DNA from: CAZIVO01 sp964542765
GTDB taxonomy: Bacteria; Planctomycetota; UBA1135; UBA2386
Assembly: GCA_964542765.1 (NCBI GenBank)
Contig: CAZIVO010000057.1
Coordinates: 1 to 21,802, forward strand
Direction of reading: 5' to 3'
Length of the DNA: 21,802 bases
Within the stretch, counting starts at the first letter, position 1; each line of letters opens with the position of its first letter. The notes beneath the pieces are model-generated. The model did not search any database. It saw only the letters and a program-made list of their open reading frames with translations, and had not been told where the DNA came from. A program made the translations under genes and the position numbers. This document shows, in pieces, positions 1-7,592 of this stretch.

Positions 1-332
1 ACGAACAAGGACTTGATCAGGGTCTGTGTACCGTTTTCATCGCCCACACCTCGGCCAGCCTCACCCTGCAAGAGAATGCCGATCCATCTGCAAAAACCGA
101 TCTGGAACGGTGGTTCGAGCGCCTGGTTCCCGAAGATGACCCCCTCTACACCCACACGCATGAGGGACCCGATGACATGCCGAGCCACATCAAATCTGCC
201 CTGACCAGCACCTCCATCGGAATCCCCGTGCTCGGTGGCCGCCTGGCGCTGGGCACCTGGCAAGGCCTCTACCTGTTCGAGCACCGGCATCAGCCCGGCA
301 ACCGCCGCATCTTGCTCCACCTGGGGAATTGA
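1..332 (+). CDS. yjbQ: YjbQ family protein (UPF0047), C-terminal part, cut by window edge
   Basis: The reading frame is open from base 3 to the TGA at 330-332, giving 109 residues; the N-terminus lies outside the window. Family hallmarks are visible in order: an FIAHTSASLTLQENADP segment near the start, then EGPDDMPSHIKS in the middle, then GTWQGLYLFEHR near the end. The conserved histidines and acidic residues of these motifs are thought to form the metal or phosphate site. YjbQ proteins are about 130-140 residues long, so roughly 25-30 residues are missing. E. coli YjbQ has weak thiamine-phosphate synthase activity, but the true physiological role of the family is unclear. The stop overlaps the start of the next gene (TGATG), so the two are translationally coupled. 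The family call is strong; the function is only what is known of the family. Confidence 0.9.
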   Translation, partial: EQGLDQGLCTVFIAHTSASLTLQENADPSAKTDLERWFERLVPEDDPLYTHTHEGPDDMPSHIKSALTSTSIGIPVLGGRLALGTWQGLYLFEHRHQPGNRRILLHLGN

Positions 333-589
333 TGGCACCTGCACGCTACGAGACCTGCCCGCATTGTGGCTCGCGCTTCAAGGCCAGCCGGCCAGCCTGT
401 CCCGATTGCGGAAGTGACGCCAACACCGGCTGGCGCGACCCCGAGGATCTCGACTACCTCTCGGTCGAACTCCCCGACGATCTCCACGACCCAACCCTTG
501 GCGGCAAAGGGCTGGGCTGGCCAGCCCGCATCCTCATCACGCTGATGATCGCGGCCATGATCGCCCTGGTCCTCACGGGCGGCTTCTGA
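332..589 (+). CDS. Small zinc-ribbon protein with C-terminal membrane segment
   Basis: This 85-residue protein begins at the ATG at 332, which overlaps the preceding stop codon; a TTG at 329 would add one residue. Residues near the N-terminus carry two CxxC pairs (CPHCGSRFKASRPACPDCG), a typical zinc ribbon that probably binds one zinc ion. An acidic linker follows (DPEDLDYLSVELPDDLHDP), then a single hydrophobic helix at the extreme C-terminus (about residues 64-82). The order zinc ribbon, acidic linker, tail anchor suggests a cytoplasmic metal-binding head held at the inner membrane. It is coupled to the YjbQ gene and looks like the last gene of that operon. No enzymatic motif is seen. It could simply be a structural or regulatory zinc finger; I assign no function. 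Confidence 0.8.
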   Translation: MAPARYETCPHCGSRFKASRPACPDCGSDANTGWRDPEDLDYLSVELPDDLHDPTLGGKGLGWPARILITLMIAAMIALVLTGGF

Positions 590-611
590 TCTCCCTGCAG
601 CCCGCCCCATC

Positions 612-635
612 GAAAATGAATAATCATTCATTTTC
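612..635. promoter_or_regulatory. Palindromic operator, TetR/FadR-like, upstream of fadE
   Basis: The site is a perfect inverted repeat. The left arm GAAAATGAAT (612-621) is the reverse complement of the right arm ATTCATTTTC (626-635), and the 4-bp spacer is AATC. The AT-rich composition stands out sharply from the surrounding GC-rich DNA. It resembles the TGAATGA...TCATTCA operators known for TetR-family FadR repressors, which release DNA on binding long-chain acyl-CoA. The 8-bp half-site ATCATTCA recurs once at 672-679. The position, about 134 bp before the start of an acyl-CoA dehydrogenase gene, fits repression of fatty-acid degradation. The palindrome is seen directly; the identity of the regulator is inferred. 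Confidence 0.6.
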
Positions 636-691
636 TGAGAAAGCTCACCGCATTCCTCCGGCCACCGATCTATCATTCAATAAACAAACCC

Positions 692-708
692 CCTCAGACT
701 GACTGAGG
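692..708 (+). other. Short inverted repeat in the fadE leader
   Basis: CCTCAG (692-697) and CTGAGG (703-708) are perfect complements around the 5-base spacer ACTGA, about 60 bp before the fadE start. It could be a small mRNA hairpin or a second protein-binding site downstream of the main palindrome. Six-base arms are short enough to arise by chance. Confidence 0.25.
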
Positions 709-768
709 AGAGCCTCGCACGCAGCTTCACAAGCATGCAGCGAAGCAAGCAAAGCTGGAGAAATCACG

Positions 769-3246
769 ATGATCTGTTCGTTCCTGGCCGATCTTCCAAC
801 CTCGATCGCGATCCTGAGCACCCTTGCAGTGATCTGTATCCTGGGCTTCAACGGAGCCCCCATCATTCTCTGGACCATGGGCTTGGGCGCTTGGCTGTGG
901 GCCATCGGCACACCCCTCTGGTTGCTGATCATCCTGGCCATTCCAACGGCCTTCTTCTTGCCGACACCGCTGCGCGCAAAGGTCCTCACCAATCCGCTGA
1001 TGCAGTGGATGAAGAAGATCGGCTTCCTGCCCGCAATTTCCGACACGGAACGCACGGCCATCGATGCCGGCACGGTCTGGGTGGATGGCGATCTCTTCTC
1101 GGGCAAGCCGAACTTCCGCAAGCTCATGAACGAGCCCTATCCCGAACTGAGCGAAGAAGAGCAAGCTTTCGTGAATGGCCCAACGGAAGAAGTCTGTCGG
1201 ATAACAGACGACTGGGATGTCTGGCAACGCCGCGACCTGTCACCGCAAACCTGGGACTTCCTGAAGAAGAACGGGTTCTTCGGCTTGATCATCCCCAAGG
1301 AATATGGAGGGCATGGTTTCTCCGCCGCCGGCAACAGCGCCATCGTCAAGAAACTCTCCTCGGCCAGCGGCGCCCTGGGCATCAGTGTCATGGTTCCCAA
1401 CTCGCTCGGCCCCGCCGAACTGTTGATGCACTACGGCACCAAGGAGCAGAAGAATGAGTATCTTCCCAAGCTCGCCAGCGGCGAAGAGATGCCTGCTTTC
1501 GCGCTGACCGAACCAGGCGCCGGTTCCGATGCAGCGGCCATGACTTCCACCGGAGTCTTGTTCAAAGGCGACGATGGCAAGATCCATCTGCGCCTGAACT
1601 GGGACAAACGCTATATCTCGCTGGCCGGGATCGCCACGGTCCTCGGGCTTGCCTTCAAGCTTTCCGACCCGGACCAACTGCTGGGCAAGGGCAAGGAACT
1701 CGGAATCACTTGCGCCCTGGTCCCCACCACCTTGCCGGGCATCACCATCGGCGAACGGCACGACCCGCTGGGAGTCCCCTTCTGGAACTGCCCCACCATC
1801 GGCAAGGACGTCGTCGTTGGCCTCGACGCCATCATCGGCGGTGCCGAAGGCGCGGGCGAAGGCTGGCGCATGCTGATGGAATGCCTGGCTGCCGGCCGCG
1901 GCATCTCCCTGCCAGCCTCGGCGACCGCCGGCACCCTCGGCGCCGCCCGCCTCACCGGCGCCTACAGCGCCGTTCGCAAGCAGTTCGGCTTGGCGATCGG
2001 ACGATTCGAAGGCATCGAGGAGCCCATGGCCCGCATCGGCGCCAGCGCCTACCGTCTCGAAGCCGCTCGGCGCTACACCTGTGGCGCACTCAACCAGGGA
2101 AAGAAGCCAGCGGTCGTCACCGCCATGGCCAAGTATCACTTCACCGAAACCATGCGTAGCGCGACCAATGATGCCATGGACGTCCTCGGTGGTGCCGGCA
2201 TCTCGCGCGGGCCCCGGAACATGATCGCCCATGGCTACATCGGCATCCCGATCATGATCACGGTCGAAGGTGCCAACATCCTCACCCGCACCCTCATGAT
2301 CTTCGGGCAGGGTGCCATTCGCTGTCACCCCTATGCCTACAAGGAGATCAGTGCGATGCAAGCCGACGATCTCAAGGGCTTCGACAGGGCCTTCTGGGGA
2401 CATACCGGTCACGTGGTTCAAAACACCTTCCGGACGGTCCTGCTCAGCATCTCGCGTGGCTGGCTGGCACGGCCACCCGTCAGTGGACCGACGGCACAGT
2501 ATTACCGCAAGCTGGCATGGGCCTCAGCATCCTTCGCGCTGATGGCTGACGTGGCAATGGCCAGCCTCGGCGGCGACCTCAAGCGAAAAGAAAAACTCAC
2601 CGGCCGCTTCGCCGACATCTTTTCCTGGCTCTATTTCGGCACCGCCGTGCTGCGTCGCTACGAGGCCGAAGGCCGCCGCGCCGAAGATCTTCCCTTCGTC
2701 CACTGGAACATGCGCGAAGCTCTTTCCCGCATGCAAGAAGCCTTCGATGGCATCTATGCAAATATGAAACTTCCAGTGGCGAGCTGGCTGCTGCGCGGAC
2801 CGATCGCACTGTGGTCCCGCCTCAACCCCTTCGGCGCTTCGCCCAGCGACAAGATCGGTGGCAAGATAGCCCAAGCGCTTCAGGTTCCCGGCGAGCAACG
2901 CGAGGCTCTGACCACAGGCATCTTCATGCCTGCGGACCTGCCCGACCACCAGTTCGCACGACTGGAACGCGCCATGACACTCAGCACCGAGGCCAACGCC
3001 GTCACTCGCAAAATCGGAGCCGCCATCAAGGCCAAGAAACTGGAGAAGGCGCGCCCCGCGGCTCTCGTCGAGAAGGCTCTCGAGGAAGGCATCATCACCA
3101 CGGAAGAAGCTCAACTCCTGCAAGAAGCCGAAGCCGCCCGCGCCGATGCGGTCGCGGTCGACTCCTTCACCCAGGCCGAATACCTTCGCTCCGCCAAGGC
3201 AGGCACCTCCAAACCGGATCGGCAAGAGAGCATGATCGAGGCCTGA
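769..3246 (+). CDS. fadE: Acyl-CoA dehydrogenase FadE, long membrane-anchored form
   Basis: This 825-residue protein matches the length and architecture of E. coli FadE (about 814 residues). It carries out the first step of fatty-acid beta-oxidation, the FAD-dependent desaturation of acyl-CoA to trans-2-enoyl-CoA. Residues about 8-65 form two hydrophobic helices that would anchor it to the inner membrane. The acyl-CoA dehydrogenase core follows, with the FAD/substrate signature FALTEPGAGSDAAAMTSTG (residues 244-262) and TVEGANILTR (498-507). By analogy with other acyl-CoA dehydrogenases, E500 in the latter is the likely catalytic base. The last ~280 residues correspond to the FadE-specific C-terminal domain (DUF1974 type). 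The start at 769 is preceded by GGAG with good spacing. The gene appears monocistronic and lies behind a FadR-like palindrome. Confidence 0.95.
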   Translation: MICSFLADLPTSIAILSTLAVICILGFNGAPIILWTMGLGAWLWAIGTPLWLLIILAIPTAFFLPTPLRAKVLTNPLMQWMKKIGFLPAISDTERTAIDAGTVWVDGDLFSGKPNFRKLMNEPYPELSEEEQAFVNGPTEEVCRITDDWDVWQRRDLSPQTWDFLKKNGFFGLIIPKEYGGHGFSAAGNSAIVKKLSSASGALGISVMVPNSLGPAELLMHYGTKEQKNEYLPKLASGEEMPAFALTEPGAGSDAAAMTSTGVLFKGDDGKIHLRLNWDKRYISLAGIATVLGLAFKLSDPDQLLGKGKELGITCALVPTTLPGITIGERHDPLGVPFWNCPTIGKDVVVGLDAIIGGAEGAGEGWRMLMECLAAGRGISLPASATAGTLGAARLTGAYSAVRKQFGLAIGRFEGIEEPMARIGASAYRLEAARRYTCGALNQGKKPAVVTAMAKYHFTETMRSATNDAMDVLGGAGISRGPRNMIAHGYIGIPIMITVEGANILTRTLMIFGQGAIRCHPYAYKEISAMQADDLKGFDRAFWGHTGHVVQNTFRTVLLSISRGWLARPPVSGPTAQYYRKLAWASASFALMADVAMASLGGDLKRKEKLTGRFADIFSWLYFGTAVLRRYEAEGRRAEDLPFVHWNMREALSRMQEAFDGIYANMKLPVASWLLRGPIALWSRLNPFGASPSDKIGGKIAQALQVPGEQREALTTGIFMPADLPDHQFARLERAMTLSTEANAVTRKIGAAIKAKKLEKARPAALVEKALEEGIITTEEAQLLQEAEAARADAVAVDSFTQAEYLRSAKAGTSKPDRQESMIEA

Positions 3247-3267
3247 GCAAGCCATGGTGGCATCCCG

Positions 3268-3292
3268 CCCGATCCGGAAGACCCGGGTCGGG
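3268..3292 (+). terminator. Hairpin 22 nt after fadE, possible terminator
   Basis: CCCGATCCGG (3268-3277) pairs with CCGGGTCGGG (3283-3292) as a 10-bp stem with one G-U pair and a 5-base loop (AAGAC), beginning 22 nt after the fadE stop. The stem is very stable, but no run of T follows. It is therefore not a classical intrinsic terminator; it may protect the mRNA 3' end or assist Rho-dependent termination. Confidence 0.4.
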
Positions 3293-3328
3293 ATACTGAG
3301 TCATCAATATCGCCGGCACGGAATAAAA

Positions 3329-3355
3329 GGGTTCGTCAAATTGGGCGACGAACCC
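3329..3355 (+). promoter_or_regulatory. Perfect 9-bp inverted repeat upstream of the NCS1 permease gene
   Basis: GGGTTCGTC (3329-3337) and GACGAACCC (3347-3355) are exact reverse complements separated by AAATTGGGC. The repeat lies 79 nt before the permease start, in the fadE-permease gap. It could be an operator, the terminator of the fadE transcript (no T tract follows) or the first hairpin of a structured leader. The structure is seen in the sequence; none of these roles can be chosen from sequence alone. Confidence 0.45.
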
Positions 3356-3398
3356 CGACGGGCACGAAAAGACAAAAGTAGATCACCCTGATAGACTC

Positions 3399-3429
3399 CC
3401 CCCGGACAGCACCTGGTCAGACGAGGGGG
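3399..3429 (+). promoter_or_regulatory. Possible hairpin masking the permease ribosome-binding site
   Basis: The run of C at 3398-3403 can pair with the GGGGG at 3425-3429. That G run is the Shine-Dalgarno region (GAGGGGG, 4-5 nt before the ATG at 3434). Such pairing would hide the ribosome-binding site. A weak extended -10-like TGATAGACT lies at 3389-3397. The pairing is only 5 bp over a ~21-base loop, so this is suggestive only. Confidence 0.25.
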
Positions 3430-3433
3430 AAAC

Positions 3434-4921
3434 ATGTCCGATCATCTACCCGGACGCGCCATCGAGGGCTCGGATCCAGCTCTGTACAACGGCGATCTCG
3501 CGCCAACCACCGAAGCGGCACGCACCTGGCGATGGACCAATATCGCCGCCTTATGGGTAGGCATGGTGGTCTGCGTACCCACCTACATGCTCGCCGCAGG
3601 CATGATCAAACAGGGCATGAACTGGTATCAGGCCATCCTCACCGTCTTCCTCGGGAACATGATCGTGCTGGTTCCGATGCTGCTCATCGGCCACGCCGGC
3701 ACCAAGTACGGGGTTCCCTTCCCGGTCCTGCTACGCTCGTCCTTCGGCACCCTCGGCGCCAATGTGCCCGCCATTTTGCGTGGACTGGTCGCCTGCGGTT
3801 GGTTCGGCATCCAAACCTGGATCGGCGGTTTCGCCATCTACACCCTGATCAACGTGATCGGCGACAACATGCTGGTCGGAGACAACCTGCCAATCCTGGG
3901 GATCAACTTCGGCCAACTGATCTGCTTCATCGCCTTCTGGGCCGTCCATGTGTATTTCATCGCCAAGGGAACCGAGTCCATCCGTTGGCTCGAAACCTAT
4001 GCTGCGCCTTTCCTCATCATCATGGGTCTGGCACTTCTGGCCTGGGCTTACGTCCAGGCCGATGGCTTCGGCAACATGCTCTCGACGCCATCCCAGTTTG
4101 TTGATGGAGGCCCCAAAGAGGGGCAGTTCTGGTCGGTCTTCCTGCCCAATCTCACCGCGATGGTGGGTTTCTGGGCAACTCTCGCCCTGAACATCCCCGA
4201 CTTCACCCGCTACGCAACCAGCCAGAAAGACCAGATCATGGGTCAGACCATCGGTCTGCCGCCCACCATGGCCCTGTTCGCCTTCATCGGCGTCGCCGTC
4301 ACCTCGGCCACCGTGGTGCTCTACGGCGAAGCCATCTGGGACCCCGTGGCCCTCATGGGGAGAATGGGAGGAATGGCCGTCGTCGTCGCATTGTTCGCGC
4401 TCGCCGTCGCCACCCTGACCACCAATCTGGCAGCCAACGTGGTGGCTCCTGCCAATGGGTTCGCCAATATCAATCCGGCCAGAATCTCATTCAAGATGGG
4501 CGGCTACATCACCGCCGGGTTGGGCATCGCGATCTTCCCCTGGAAGTTACTCGAGAGTACCGGAGGCTACATCTTCACCTGGCTCATCGGCTACTCGGCT
4601 CTTCTCGGACCCATCGCTGGAATCCTCATCGCCGATTATTTTCTGGTCCGCCGCGCCGAACTCGATGTTGACGAGCTGTTCAGGAAGCATGGCAAGTACC
4701 GCTTCAACAATGGCTGGAATCCCATTGCCTTGATCGCCCTCATCCTCGCCGTACTGCCCAATATCCCCGGATTCTGCAAAGAGGCCGGGATCGTGGATTC
4801 GGTGCCCGCGATCTTCAGCACCATCTACAGCCAAGCCTGGTTCGTCGGTGTCGGCATCGCCATGCTCATCTACACTCCCCTCATGAAGATGCGGAGCGAT
4901 CCACCGCTCACTGCAAACTAA
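3434..4921 (+). CDS. NCS1-family nucleobase permease (probable uracil/thymine importer)
   Basis: This 495-residue, highly hydrophobic protein with about 12 membrane helices belongs to the nucleobase:cation symporter-1 family, which imports cytosine, uracil, allantoin or hydantoins with Na+ or H+. The motif CGWFGIQTWIGG (residues 121-132) places W123 and Q127 four residues apart, matching the substrate-stacking Trp and hydrogen-bonding Gln of the hydantoin transporter Mhp1 (W117/Q121). FWATLALNIPDFTRYA and the TTNLAANVVAPANGFANINP segment are also family-typical. The start is preceded by GAGGGGG. The gene is convergent with the pyrimidine-degradation operon and their stop codons overlap, which makes uracil or thymine the most likely substrate. 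An allantoin or hydantoin substrate is possible because dihydropyrimidinases also act on hydantoins. Confidence 0.9.
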   Translation: MSDHLPGRAIEGSDPALYNGDLAPTTEAARTWRWTNIAALWVGMVVCVPTYMLAAGMIKQGMNWYQAILTVFLGNMIVLVPMLLIGHAGTKYGVPFPVLLRSSFGTLGANVPAILRGLVACGWFGIQTWIGGFAIYTLINVIGDNMLVGDNLPILGINFGQLICFIAFWAVHVYFIAKGTESIRWLETYAAPFLIIMGLALLAWAYVQADGFGNMLSTPSQFVDGGPKEGQFWSVFLPNLTAMVGFWATLALNIPDFTRYATSQKDQIMGQTIGLPPTMALFAFIGVAVTSATVVLYGEAIWDPVALMGRMGGMAVVVALFALAVATLTTNLAANVVAPANGFANINPARISFKMGGYITAGLGIAIFPWKLLESTGGYIFTWLIGYSALLGPIAGILIADYFLVRRAELDVDELFRKHGKYRFNNGWNPIALIALILAVLPNIPGFCKEAGIVDSVPAIFSTIYSQAWFVGVGIAMLIYTPLMKMRSDPPLTAN

Positions 4922-6273
4922 AGCTCATCGAAGCCACCCGGGACGTGATCGCGCCCCTGCGCGACCCTCATGTTCCAGGTGTCCTCCTCGGGCGCGCGAC
5001 GATCTTCGACCATGGTGATGCAGTTCTCGACCGGACACACCAAGGCGCAAAGATTACAACCAACGCAGTCGGTCTCATCTACCCAAGGAACGCGGTAGGG
5101 CACCAGCTGATCAGCTGTTTCCTTCAAGCGCTGCGTGGCGAGTTCCGCCATCGGTGCGACATGTCCCGCGATCGGTTCCGTGCCGGGCAGATGGATGCAA
5201 TCGTGTGATCCATCACGGCAAGCGATGTAACACAGATCGCAGCCTATACAGGCCTGATCATCGATCTTCGCCACCACGTGATAGTTGAGATCAAGATCGC
5301 CCCATTCCTTGAAACCCGGCACCGCCGCGCCCACCAGTTCGTTGACGCTCGCCATCTTCTTCTCGCGCAGGTATCCCTCCAGCCCTTCGATCATGTCCTC
5401 GACAATCCTGAATCCATGGTGCATCACGGCGGTGCAGACCTGCACATTGGAAGCTCCAAGCGCCAGGAACTCGGCCGCGTCACGCCAGTCGGAAATGCCA
5501 CCTATACCGCTGATCGGAAGGTTGAATTCCTCGTGACGCGCAAGCTGGCCGACCATACGCAGAGCGATGGGCTTGACCGCAGGGCCGCAGTAACCTCCAT
5601 GACTCGAAGCATCTCCGACGCGCGGCAAGGGAACCAAACGATCGAGATCCACACCGATCAGACTCTGGATCGTGTTGATCAAGGAAACCGCATCCGCACC
5701 GCCAACCTGGGCCGACAGCGCCGGATCACATACATCGCTGATATTCGGCGTCAACTTGGCGATCACCGGGATGCTCGCCGTCTCCATCACCCAGCGGACC
5801 AATTCCTCGAGGACAGCCGGTTCCTGACCCACCGCTGACCCCATGCCACGCTCGCACATGCCGTGCGGACAGCCAAAGTTGAGTTCAAGCCCGGCAGCAC
5901 CCGCATCCTCGGAACGCTTGATCAACTCGTCCCACTCGGGTTTGGTTTCACACATCAAAGACACCACCACCGCATGCTTCGGGTAGCGCTTCGATACTTC
6001 CGCGATCTCCTTGAGATTGACCGACAACGGCCGGTCGGTGATCAACTCGATGTTGTTCAGACCCATCGCCCGCTGGCCGCCATAACCAATGGCTCCATAG
6101 CGGCTCGAGACATTGACGATCGGCTTACCCAGGGTTTTCCACACAGCACCACCCCAGCCGCTATCGAAGGCCCGCATGACCTGGTCACCACTATTGGTCG
6201 GCGGTGCCGAGGCAAGCCAGAAGGGATTGGGGCTCTCGATGCCCGCGAAGTTCACGCTGAGATCAGGCACCAT
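4918..6273 (-). CDS. preA: NAD-dependent dihydropyrimidine dehydrogenase subunit PreA
   Basis: This 451-residue protein is the catalytic subunit that reduces uracil or thymine to the 5,6-dihydro form together with PreT. Residues 1-315 form a dihydroorotate-dehydrogenase-like FMN barrel, with SAPPTN (22-27), LNFGCPHGMCERGMG (131-145), KLTPNISD (173-180), SLINTI (197-202) and GIGGI (256-260). The C-terminus holds two [4Fe-4S] sets: C342, C345, C348, C352 and C403, C406, C409, C413. It is the last gene of the operon. Its start overlaps the preT end by 11 nt, with a strong AAGGAGG only 2 nt before the ATG; the next codon, GTG (6270), has better spacing and could be the true start. The stop TAG overlaps the permease TAA on the other strand. 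The active-site loop lacks a Cys at the mammalian C671 position (see findings). Confidence 0.95.
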   Translation of the reverse strand: MVPDLSVNFAGIESPNPFWLASAPPTNSGDQVMRAFDSGWGGAVWKTLGKPIVNVSSRYGAIGYGGQRAMGLNNIELITDRPLSVNLKEIAEVSKRYPKHAVVVSLMCETKPEWDELIKRSEDAGAAGLELNFGCPHGMCERGMGSAVGQEPAVLEELVRWVMETASIPVIAKLTPNISDVCDPALSAQVGGADAVSLINTIQSLIGVDLDRLVPLPRVGDASSHGGYCGPAVKPIALRMVGQLARHEEFNLPISGIGGISDWRDAAEFLALGASNVQVCTAVMHHGFRIVEDMIEGLEGYLREKKMASVNELVGAAVPGFKEWGDLDLNYHVVAKIDDQACIGCDLCYIACRDGSHDCIHLPGTEPIAGHVAPMAELATQRLKETADQLVPYRVPWVDETDCVGCNLCALVCPVENCITMVEDRRAPEEDTWNMRVAQGRDHVPGGFDEL

Positions 6274-7591
6274 CGCCTCCTTCCGATGAACCGCGGATCA
6301 GGCGGTCGATCGCCCGCGCAGCCGCCTGGCCATCATGAGCCGCATTGACCACCTCTTTACCGCCATTATAAGCATCGCCACCGGTGAACACCTGCGGATG
6401 ACCCGTCACGAAGCTCTGTGGATCGGCAATGATCCTCCCGGCCTCGTCGAGAGCGACTCCTTCGAAAGCACTGACGAGGCCACGCAACTTCGCCTGGCCA
6501 ATCGCAACCACAAGCATGTCCACAGGCAGATCATTCATCGATTGAGACGTCGCCCGACCATCCTGGGCAACCGTAGCCCGCAAACCCACCACACAACCCT
6601 GGTCGCGAATCACCTCCGTGACAACAGCGTTCTCAAGCAGAACGACACCGGCTTCGAGCGCCGCCTCGAGTTCATGCCGGTAGCCCGACATCTGGTCACG
6701 GCCTCGCCGATAGAGGAGCTTGACACCCTCCACTCCCAATCCCTTGAGTTCACGAACGACGTCGAGTGCCGTGTTGCCACCACCAACGACGACAGCCCGC
6801 CGAACACCATCGAGGGAACATCCCTCCTCGGTTTTCATCCGCTCGATCCAGTCGATCGCGCCGAACACGCCGGCACCATCCTCGCCAGGAACACCCAACT
6901 TGCTGTCCGCGCCCAGCCCCATCCCCAAGAAAACCGCATCGTGACGCGACAGTAGATCATCCGCAGTCACCCCATCACCAATCTCGACACCCGTCTCGAT
7001 CCGCACGCCGAGAGACTCGATGAAGGCAACCTCGGCCAGAGCCCCTGTGAGATCGATCTTGTAGGGCGCCACTCCGGTCGTGTTCAAGCCGCCCGGAAGT
7101 CTACGCTTCTCGTAGATCACGGCCTCGTGTCCGAGCAGGCACAAGGTCCCGGCGCAGGCCAGCGACGCCGGACCGGCGCCCACCAGCCCCACTGAACCGC
7201 CACCGCCGGACTGCTTGGGCAAGATGTCTGCTGATGCACCGTGCTCGACTGCATAGCGCTGCAGCCGACCGATGGGGATCGATCGACGATCCTGTTCCAG
7301 ATAAACACAGGTCGACTCGCAGAGAACCTCGACAGGACATACACGCGCACAACTGGCGCCCAGAAGATTGGCGGACAGGATCGTACGGGCAGCGCCAACG
7401 AGATTGTCGGTCGCGATCTTTCGGATGAAGGTCGGGATATCGATCGCCGTCGGACAGCTCTTGATACAAGGCGCGTCGTAACAGTAGAGACACCGCATCG
7501 CCTCGAAAGCCGCCTCCGTGGCCGACAGCAGCGGGTGCTTGTCCACGAACTCCTCCTCGAGCCTTCCGGCTGGAACCTGGTATCGCGCCAT
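6263..7591 (-). CDS. preT: Dihydropyrimidine dehydrogenase subunit PreT (NADH/FAD, Fe-S)
   Basis: This 442-residue electron-input subunit takes electrons from NADH through FAD and iron-sulfur clusters to PreA. Residues 30-115 form a glutamate-synthase-like [4Fe-4S] domain with C34, C37, C42, C46 and C81, C85, C91, C95. A dinucleotide-binding motif (GLVGAGPASLA, 135-145) begins the FAD domain, and VVVGGGNTALD (267-277) marks the NAD(P)H site. IGRLQR (107-112) and TGGDAYNGGKEVVNAAHDG (403-421) are typical of the GltD/PreT family. I chose the ATG at 7591, one base after the aminotransferase stop, over upstream in-frame starts inside the preceding gene, because homologues begin close to this point. 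The Shine-Dalgarno is weak, so translation probably depends on coupling. The stop lies within the preA start region. Confidence 0.94.
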   Translation of the reverse strand: MARYQVPAGRLEEEFVDKHPLLSATEAAFEAMRCLYCYDAPCIKSCPTAIDIPTFIRKIATDNLVGAARTILSANLLGASCARVCPVEVLCESTCVYLEQDRRSIPIGRLQRYAVEHGASADILPKQSGGGGSVGLVGAGPASLACAGTLCLLGHEAVIYEKRRLPGGLNTTGVAPYKIDLTGALAEVAFIESLGVRIETGVEIGDGVTADDLLSRHDAVFLGMGLGADSKLGVPGEDGAGVFGAIDWIERMKTEEGCSLDGVRRAVVVGGGNTALDVVRELKGLGVEGVKLLYRRGRDQMSGYRHELEAALEAGVVLLENAVVTEVIRDQGCVVGLRATVAQDGRATSQSMNDLPVDMLVVAIGQAKLRGLVSAFEGVALDEAGRIIADPQSFVTGHPQVFTGGDAYNGGKEVVNAAHDGQAAARAIDRLIRGSSEGGDGA

Positions 7592-7592
7592 C

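Noticed and set aside
577..607. GGGCGGCT / AGCCCGCCC hairpin spanning the end of the zinc-ribbon gene
   Set aside because: It begins inside the coding region, has a bulge and a 14-base loop, and is followed by AT-rich operator sequence rather than a T run. It is not convincing as a terminator.
1240..2421. Long minus-strand open frame opposite fadE
   Set aside because: It is a shadow of GC-rich codon structure; the + strand encodes an unmistakable acyl-CoA dehydrogenase throughout.
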